Below, piece after piece: positions 41,704 to 47,830 of a stretch of DNA of 47,830 nucleotides. The position numbers and the translations under genes are program-made. The stretch spans positions 1,333,124 through 1,380,953 of the forward strand of contig GG745336.1 of NCBI GenBank assembly GCA_000151295.1, in the 5' to 3' direction. The number at the start of each line of letters is the position of its first letter. The first letter of the stretch is position 1. The notes beneath the pieces are model-generated. The model did not search any database. It was not told the origin of the DNA and saw only the letters and a program-made list of their open reading frames with translations. This DNA comes from Allomyces macrogynus ATCC 38327 (lineage: Eukaryota; Blastocladiomycota; Blastocladiomycetes; Blastocladiales; Blastocladiaceae).

Positions 41704-42969
41704 GGTCAAATGGTCGTCGGCGCGGTTCAGTTGGTCAACGTGGACGGGGCACGGTCGGGTGAGGAGGCGGGACGGAGAGAGAGGACAGGCGACAATCCAA
41801 GGCCCCAGTTTTACGCCGACGCGTTTGCCTACGTATTCGCCACGACACGACCGATTCGCCACACACTCGCGTCAGTCGGTGCATGCTCCAAAAAAACATC
41901 CTTTACGCCGTCCACCCACGCCAACGAACGAAGGCCCGGTTGAGGCCGAGCCCCCGGGCACAGGCCACCGGATTCTGCACTTGTTGTGCCGCGCGACGTG
42001 GGAAAAGTGTCGACGTACGAACAACCTCCTCACCTGTGAACTACTGCTCGCGGCCGGTTGCGCAGTCAGTCGCCTTGGCTTCAAGAGACGACGACCGTGT
42101 TGTGCGAGAGCTGCAGCCCCGACAGTAGTGGAAAAGTTGCCACGGGCAATCAGGGGCGTGTGTTGGCGTCGGCGGCGTCGCACACAGTACGAGTCCAGAC
42201 GAGGGTCAAGTACGACCGAGAGCGGGCCGATGAAGACAGGTGTGGGCGAGCCGAGAGCGTGGCGCACACCCTGACCATCGTGCTCTGGCGTGCACACCAC
42301 TTGCGTGTCGCAAAAGCCGACACGAAGCGTGCGTGTGTCGCCAGGATAACTCGGTTGCTGCGGCTTCGAGAATACAGCCAGGTCGCCGCGGCCAGCTGGC
42401 GTGAGGCGGGAATAGGACGTCGCGGCCAATGACACGATCCAGCTCAGGCGCGTTCCACGTCCAGTCGGATCCACTTGCAGCTCGTTTGTATTGAGGAAAT
42501 GTCGGGCAACACGGGTTGGCGGGGTAATAAATATGGAGTGCCGCAAGTTGCGTTCGAGTTGGATGGCCACTGGTCGCGCCTTGGCTGGTCGCGCAGCAGC
42601 ATGCCAACACCTTGAGCAACTGGCGCGTCGGAGAAAATCAAGTTGAAATCAAGCCGTGATCAATCGGGCCGATCGACGACCAGGAGCCTCCCCTGGCGGC
42701 GCTCAAGACAGCAATCACCTGATCGACAGCTCTGGGGCAGTTTGGACCACGTCATCCGCTTCGCTCGGAATTTGCCGAGACAGCAGCCCTGTCGCCGCTG
42801 TGGTTTCTGGCCGCTGCCGTAACTCATCCCCCACTCCAACCCCGGCAGCGCAACTGGCCGCACTCGCCCGTGCACTCTCCGGTGCATCTGCTGCTGCTGC
42901 TGCTGCCGTACCGCCGCCCTCGTTCGTCTGGCCGCCCGCCCGCTTGCTCGCCCCGACAGACCCGCCGCC
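41704..42969. promoter_or_regulatory. Divergent spacer, F-box gene / TFIIB copy 1
   Basis: About 1.27 kb holding both promoters. The longest frame (41872-42570, minus) has no domain and a noncoding-like composition. No TATA box lies within 150 bp of the TFIIB ATG at 42970, unlike copy 2. Confidence 0.35.
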
Positions 42970-44348
42970 ATGGACGACAACTTTTTCCGCGCCGCGCAGC
43001 AGGGCACGGCACCCGACCTGCTCCCGGGCGCGCACGGCGACGCGCACGCCGCGCAAAAGTACCGGCAAGTCACGGCCAAACAGCAAGTCGACCTGAACGT
43101 GAAGCTCATCTGCCAGTTTTGCCGCGACCCAGTGCCGAACCTGATCGAGGACTTCAAGCAGGGCGACTTGATTTGCGGCAACTGCGGCACCGTCTTCAAG
43201 GACCGGATCATCGACACGCGGTCGGAATGGCGCACGTTTTCGTCGGACGAGGGCGGCGATGACCCGTCGCGTGTGGGTGGGGCCGAGAACCGGTTGCTTG
43301 GTCCCAAACTGAACCTCGAAACGTCAATTGGTGGGGGGTTGCATGCGGATAAGCGCGAGTTGGCCAAGACACACGCCAAGACGTCGGTCGTGCGGTCGGA
43401 AAAGATTTTGCTCGAGGGGTTCCGCACGATCACGGCCATGGGCGAGCGGATGGGATTGAACCGCAAGATTATCGAGGCCGCCAAGCAGTACTTTAAGATG
43501 GCCGAGACGGGCCAGCCGATCAAGAAGATTGAAGCGACCGTCGCGGTCGCACTGCTGCTCGGGTGCCGCAAGTGCGGTGCCGACCGATCGCTGCAGGAGT
43601 TTGCGTCCATGATCAACATTAGCAAGACAGGTACGCTGTGGATCCGCGGGTTGGTCGTGGAGTGTCGCTCGGTGGTATTCTTGGCTCGCACTGACCCAAC
43701 GTCACGCACTCTTCTCGTTCTCTCTTGTCCTCGCTCCTCGCTCTCGACTTGATCGCCACTTTGAAACTTGTTTTATGACTCGACTCTTGGAATCGAATCA
43801 CGTTACGACCGACGCGCACAATGCCCCCTCCACTTGCCCGGCTCGCCGCCACTGCTTTGCTGTCATTTGCACCGCTTTCCGTTTGCCACAACTCAGAATT
43901 CGGCAAGGTGCTCAGCCAAGTCAAAAACACGCTGCGGCAAGCGAGCCAGCAACAGCAGCAAGCGTTGTCGGCGACCGCGGTGGCCCCCGTGGCGGGCGAC
44001 GACCACGATGCGAACCCGACCACCAACAATGCCGGCGCGCTCGCGCGACGGTTCTGCAATGCCCTGAATCTGCCGATGCCCATGGTCAATTCGGTCGTGG
44101 CCGTGTGCGACCGCGCTTACACGATCACGGAAATGGCGTCGCGTAATCCGCGCACGATTGCCGGCGCTGCGATTTACTTGGTCACGCACCTCTATGGGCA
44201 GCCGGTCGCCGCCAAGACGGTCGCCAGTATGGTCAAGGTCACGGAGAACACGGTGCGCCAGGCGTACCGTATCGTGCGTGGGAACTTGGAGGCGGCGTTG
44301 CCCGAGGATCTGTTGAAGATGGATACGTCGCGGCTGCCCGCCAATTGA
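42970..44348 (+). CDS. Transcription factor IIB, copy 1 (with intron)
   Basis: TFIIB bridges TBP and RNA polymerase II at promoters. Exons are 42970..43630 and 43897..44348, giving 370 residues. The N-terminal zinc ribbon has C48, C51, C69 and C72 (CQFCRDP ... CGNCG), followed by the B-reader motif DRIIDTRSEWRTF. The two cyclin repeats follow: FRTITAMGERMGLNRKIIEA and ATVAVALLLGCRKCGADRSL, then RRFCNALNLPMPMVNSVVAV, TIAGAAIYLVTHLYGQPVAA and SMVKVTENTVRQAYRIVRGN. The intron (43631..43896, 266 bp, GTACGC...CAG) is longer than most introns here and lies between the cyclin repeats. A second, intronless copy lies 860 bp downstream in the same orientation. Confidence 0.93.
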
Positions 44349-45207
44349 TGGCGGCGGCGCGGCGTCGTTGGCGGGATTCGTTGCTGGTGGACTGGCGGTC
44401 GGGCGGCTTCGCGGGTGCGCCTGCACGGTTTTGGTTTGGTTCCGTTTGGGGGGTTTGTGAATTTGGCTGGACGTGATTTCTGCTTTGTCTTCTTGTTGCC
44501 TGTCGTCACTCTAAACACGCAAATATGCACAACAAAGCGATCCTTAAGCCTTGTTGCAGCAGCACCACATCTTGACGATGGGTGCCGTGGGCCTAATGGC
44601 TCGTCTGCACAGTGTGCTTGAGTCTGACACTCATCCAGTGGTGGCCTCCAGCTCGAATCTGGGCGCTGATATAAAGCATAAGTGCGACTACTAGTTTGAA
44701 GATGGCCCCCAGGTTTCGCACCGCCTTCTTTTGTCGAACACTGGCCCAGAAATTCTCTCATGTACACTGATCCAGGCAGCATCAGTCACCTATGCTGATT
44801 CTCCTTGTCCCTCACCATTGGCATCCTTCACACCAGCTACACATTTTAGCAGGCTCGGAGCCACGCATCTAGGCCAGTCGGGGTCAGGTCCGGTCGGTCG
44901 CTCTGCTTCGTCTTCAAGATGGCTTGCAGTTCCGCCAAATGTCAACGCATGAGTCACGAAAGACGCAGAACAGTGCCAAACCGTCTGGATGTTGCCCAAC
45001 AAACATGGTGTCCAAGTCATCCAAAGCGGCGGTCGCAAGTCGCAACCAAGTCATCCAGCGACCCATTTCCTCTCTTGCCGAGATATAAATGCGTCGCCCC
45101 TCTCAGTCCCATCCATTTCGCTAAAACACTGCCCTCGTTGTCAACGCACGCTCCTGGCACGCCCGTTGCTGCTCGCCCCACGGTTTGCTTTCCCCATCGG
45201 GTCCACC
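44349..45207. other. Spacer between the two TFIIB genes
   Basis: It carries the 3' region of copy 1 and the promoter of copy 2, including the TATA box noted separately. No target-site duplication, poly(A) tract or other retroposition scar is obvious. Confidence 0.45.
45084..45090 (+). promoter_or_regulatory. TATA box of TFIIB copy 2
   Basis: TATAAAT lies 118 bp upstream of the ATG at 45208. Copy 1 has no comparable element near its start. Confidence 0.5.
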
Positions 45208-46317
45208 ATGAACGCCAGCTTCTACCGGACCGCGCAGCAGGGTTCCACGCCGGACCTCCTGCCGGCCGTCGCAAATGGTGCCAACGCTCATGCCGTGGCT
45301 GCAAAGTACCGGCAGGTGACGGCCAAGCAGCAGATCGACTTGAACGTGACACTCATCTGCACGTACTGCCGCGACCCAGTGCCCAACCTGGTGGAAGACT
45401 TCAAGCAGGGTGACCTGATTTGTGGCGACTGTGGAACCGTCTTCAAAGGCCGGATCATTGACACGCGGTCCGAGTGGCGCACGTTTGCAGACGAAGGTGG
45501 TGACGATCCGTCGCGCGTGGGCGCGGCGGAGAATCCGCTGTTGGGCGCGAAGTTGGGGTTCGAGACGAGTATTGGAGGCGGGAAGTTTGCGCCAGATCAT
45601 CGCGAGTTGGCCAGGGCGCACGCGAAAACGTCGCTCGCGCGGTCGGAAAAGGTGGTGCTTGATGGATTTCGCGCGATCATGGCCATGGGCGAGCGGATGG
45701 GTCTGAACCGCAAGATAATCGACGCCAGCAAGCAGTACTTTGTGCTGATCGACAGGGCCCAACCCATTAAGAAAGTGGACGAGACGGTGGCCGTGGCTGT
45801 CTTGCTCGGGTGCCGGAAATGTAGGGCTGACCGCTCGTTGCAAGAAATTGCGGCCTTGATCAAGAAGAGCAAGCATGAGCTTGGCAAGGTGCTTCTCCAG
45901 GCCAAGAAGGCGTTGCAAGGCATGCCACACGACGACTCGTCGTCGTTGACGCCCATGGTGTCGCCAGCGCCGGCCGACACGAACACGGCCGCCGTGAATG
46001 CGGGCACGTTGTCGCGCCGGTACTGCAACGCCCTCGGCCTATCGATGCCCGTCAGCAATGCGGTCGTGGCTGTGTGCGATCGCGCCTACACAATCACTGA
46101 AATTTCGTCGCGGAACCCGAAAACGATTGCGGGTGCCGCGATTTATCTCGTCACGCACCTGCATGGGCAACCGGTGGAGATGACGGCGGTCGCAAGCATG
46201 GTCAAGATGACCGTGGGCACGGTGCGACAGGCTTACCGGATCATGCGCACCAATCTCGACACGATGCTGCCCGACGAGTTGAGGACAATGTCCACGGCGA
46301 TGCTGCCCACGAGCTGA
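45208..46317 (+). CDS. Transcription factor IIB, copy 2 (intronless)
   Basis: A single exon of 369 residues starting MNASFYRTAQQGSTPDLLP, aligned end to end with copy 1 (MDDNFFRAAQQGTAPDLLP). The zinc ribbon (CTYCRDP ... CGDCG) and B-reader (IDTRSEWRTF) are intact. Both cyclin repeats are present (FRAIMAMGERMGLNRKIIDA, AVAVLLGCRKCRADRSLQEI, RYCNALGLSMPVSNAVVAVC and TIAGAAIYLVTHLHGQPVEM). Where copy 1 has its 266-bp intron, copy 2 reads straight through as KKSKHELGKVLLQAKKALQ. The two proteins differ mainly in the linker (ALQGMPHDDSSSLTPM) and at scattered sites, so both appear to be under constraint. The frame is open about 220 bp further upstream, but homology begins at 45208. Confidence 0.93.
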   Translation: MNASFYRTAQQGSTPDLLPAVANGANAHAVAAKYRQVTAKQQIDLNVTLICTYCRDPVPNLVEDFKQGDLICGDCGTVFKGRIIDTRSEWRTFADEGGDDPSRVGAAENPLLGAKLGFETSIGGGKFAPDHRELARAHAKTSLARSEKVVLDGFRAIMAMGERMGLNRKIIDASKQYFVLIDRAQPIKKVDETVAVAVLLGCRKCRADRSLQEIAALIKKSKHELGKVLLQAKKALQGMPHDDSSSLTPMVSPAPADTNTAAVNAGTLSRRYCNALGLSMPVSNAVVAVCDRAYTITEISSRNPKTIAGAAIYLVTHLHGQPVEMTAVASMVKMTVGTVRQAYRIMRTNLDTMLPDELRTMSTAMLPTS

Positions 46318-47308
46318 TGGTCTAATGCTGGGTGGCCAAGCGATGAGGCATGCGCGCAGAGCGTTTTGTCCTTGATTCGTTGTTGTTAATTCTTTCGATC
46401 TGCACGCTATTTATCACCCCATCCATTCCTTGGCGATACGGCCCTGTGCATAAAACATGTCATAAATATACATTCATCCATTGTGATATCATGCCTGGGT
46501 CATGGCAAGACGCCAGTGCGGCCAGAATTCTGCAACTGATCGGACTGTGATCTCTGCTGGACGCGAGCAATGTCATGTCCACTGGCTCCTCCCCGCGTGA
46601 AACCACCAGGTGGAGAAGGTTGTCCTTGGTCCTCGGGGCCGATTCCAGGAGCAGTTGGTGCAATTCGCGTCCAGTGCGTTTGCAAGGAGCCCATCTTCTC
46701 GGTCGACCTTGAGCAACATCTAGGTGAGGCCGCCTAGCCGTGGTTCAGTCAAGACGTGTTGCTGCTGACGGTACTGGACATGGCCACAACAGGATCCGAC
46801 CGACCGCTCGACCTTTTCCGCTGGATCCGAATTGATCGATGGGCGGCGAGTCTGGATGACGGAGTACGGCCGTAAGTGGTCGCAACGGACGCGAGGGACG
46901 TTGGTCGGCGACTCTGGACGTGTCTCTTCTCCGCGCTGGCTGCATGGTGGACCAACTTGACTGGAGTATTCCTCCCTCCTCGAGACTGCCACCCCGCGGG
47001 GTCAAGCTCACGAAGACAACAACAGAACTACGCGGATCACGAACCGATAACGAAACGTCGATTTACTGCTAAATGAAAATGAAAAATCCCGCGATCCAGG
47101 ACACCCACCCATCCCTCGCCCGAACTGGCACGAACGCACGCACGCACAACACACACCAAACACCAAGCAAGTGCAGAGCACGGACAAACGTAACCGAAAC
47201 CAATGAAACCAAATCCCCCAAACCACCCAAACCAAAACACTTCACTCACGGCCGACTCGCTGGCGAGCCCGAACCGCTGTGTCTCCTCCGGGTATCCCAT
47301 TCCCTATT
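46318..47308. other. Intergenic, lower GC
   Basis: Between TFIIB copy 2 and a convergent partial gene. The sequence is less GC-rich, with AT-rich stretches near 46380-46480. No coding, RNA or repeat feature is recognised. Confidence 0.4.
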
Positions 47309-47830
47309 TCACACCCCACGCCACACACCCGCCGCATCGTACGCCCCCACGCCAAACGCGTGCGCCGGCGCCGGCGCCGGCACGGCGACCGTGACCCGTG
47401 GGTAATAGTACTCCGCGGCCGTCGCCGGCTGCGGAGCCGCGGGCACCGCGTCGTACGCCTGCACCGGCTGCTGGACCGCCGGCTGCGGTGGCGGAGGCGC
47501 GTAGGTCGGATAATACGCGTACTGCTGCTGCTGTTGCACCTGCTGTTGCACCGGCGGCGGCGCGTACTGCTGCACTTGCTGCGGCGCAGCGCACGCATAA
47601 ACCGGCTGCACCGCCTGCACTGGCGGCTGGGCGTACCCGTACGGGCTCCCGGCCCCACCGCCGCCGCCGGAGGTGCCGGCGAGTGACGCGCGGTGCGAGC
47701 TCTGCCGCGCATTGATCACGGCGGCCGCCGCGGCCGCGGCTTGAGCCTGCGCTTGCGCGGGCGAGTACCCGCGTGCCGCGCACGCGTAAATCCGTCGAGT
47801 CACCGTGCGCGCGGCCGGCCGCGGCCGCGG
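47309..47830 (-). CDS. Gln/Ala/Pro/Tyr-rich protein, C-terminal part, cut at right edge
   Basis: The frame is open from the window edge to a TGA at 47309, so the 5' part lies outside. The visible 173 residues are low-complexity: an Ala/Gln stretch (AQAQAQAAAAAAAVINARQS), a Gly run, then Tyr/Pro/Gln-rich YAPPPVQQQVQQQQQYAYYP and similar segments. The composition resembles prion-like or RNA-granule proteins and some coat-associated scaffolds. No domain is seen, so the function cannot be assigned. Genuine coding is supported by the consistent composition and absence of stops, but not by homology. Confidence 0.5.
   Translation of the reverse strand, partial: PRPRPAARTVTRRIYACAARGYSPAQAQAQAAAAAAAVINARQSSHRASLAGTSGGGGGAGSPYGYAQPPVQAVQPVYACAAPQQVQQYAPPPVQQQVQQQQQYAYYPTYAPPPPQPAVQQPVQAYDAVPAAPQPATAAEYYYPRVTVAVPAPAPAHAFGVGAYDAAGVWRGV

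Noticed and set aside
41872..42570. 232-codon minus-strand frame upstream of TFIIB
   Set aside because: No recognisable motif, odd composition, lies in a divergent promoter region.
1..47830. CRISPR arrays, tRNA or rRNA genes, bacterial operons, intact transposons
   Set aside because: Looked for on both strands; no spacer-repeat arrays, cloverleaf-like genes, rRNA segments, or transposase or reverse-transcriptase motifs were recognised.

Overview
The window is a GC-rich piece of a eukaryotic nuclear genome, most likely from an early-diverging fungus. Blastocladiomycota (Allomyces/Catenaria-like) is my best guess, but the sequence alone does not settle the phylum. The evidence is a tightly packed set of conserved eukaryotic and fungal genes on both strands, with spliceosomal introns mostly of 52-105 bp. 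Most 5' splice sites begin GTAC, and CTAAC/CTAAT-type branch sites are visible. There are no operons, CRISPR arrays, tRNAs, rRNAs or intact transposons that I can see. A 226-base run of N is an assembly gap.

Layout, left to right. 1-5261: an orphan repeat protein with a Cys/His cluster (minus, running off the left edge), a MEF2/Rlm1-type MADS-box factor whose DNA-binding domain is split by a 536-bp intron (minus), then a gene-poor spacer. 5262-6628: a Gln-rich repeat protein (minus) with a TATA box. 7470-12073: SRP68 (minus) and an RMD1/DUF155 protein (plus) sharing one divergent promoter region. 12285-17107: a RAB5IF/OPTI-like membrane protein (minus), the symportin SYO1/HEATR3 (plus, interrupted by the gap) and an ankyrin-like pseudogene. 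17696-23941: the GPI-transamidase subunit PIG-S (minus), a Ser-rich orphan (plus), and an Mpv17/PMP22-type membrane protein (plus). 24263-29473: the nucleolar WD protein ENP2/NOL10 (minus) and an orphan single-pass membrane protein (plus). 29643-35997: a BTB/T1-domain protein (minus), the ER SNARE USE1 (plus), riboflavin synthase (minus) and the nucleolar GTPase NUG1 (plus). 36421-39306: a four-exon CobS (cobalamin synthase)-family gene (plus) and a second orphan membrane protein (minus). 40414-47830: an F-box protein with Cys-rich clusters (minus), two tandem TFIIB genes (plus), and an edge-truncated Gln/Ala/Pro/Tyr-rich protein (minus).

Functional themes. Three genes act in ribosome biogenesis (SYO1, ENP2, NUG1). 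Several act at the ER or in membrane traffic (SRP68, RAB5IF-like, PIG-S, USE1). Two belong to cofactor metabolism (riboflavin synthase, CobS-like). Two, or three with MADS, act in transcription (tandem TFIIB).

Two points stand out. First, a CobS-family protein sits inside a spliced eukaryotic gene; fungi are not generally credited with any cobalamin-assembly step. Second, TFIIB is duplicated in tandem, one copy with an intron and the other intronless and TATA-driven. A caveat runs through the annotation: at least eight genes contain single-base frame breaks, in both directions. Where I could test it, correcting one base restores both homology and splice phase. Most are therefore probably assembly indels rather than dead genes, except the ankyrin-like locus, which also has in-frame stops.
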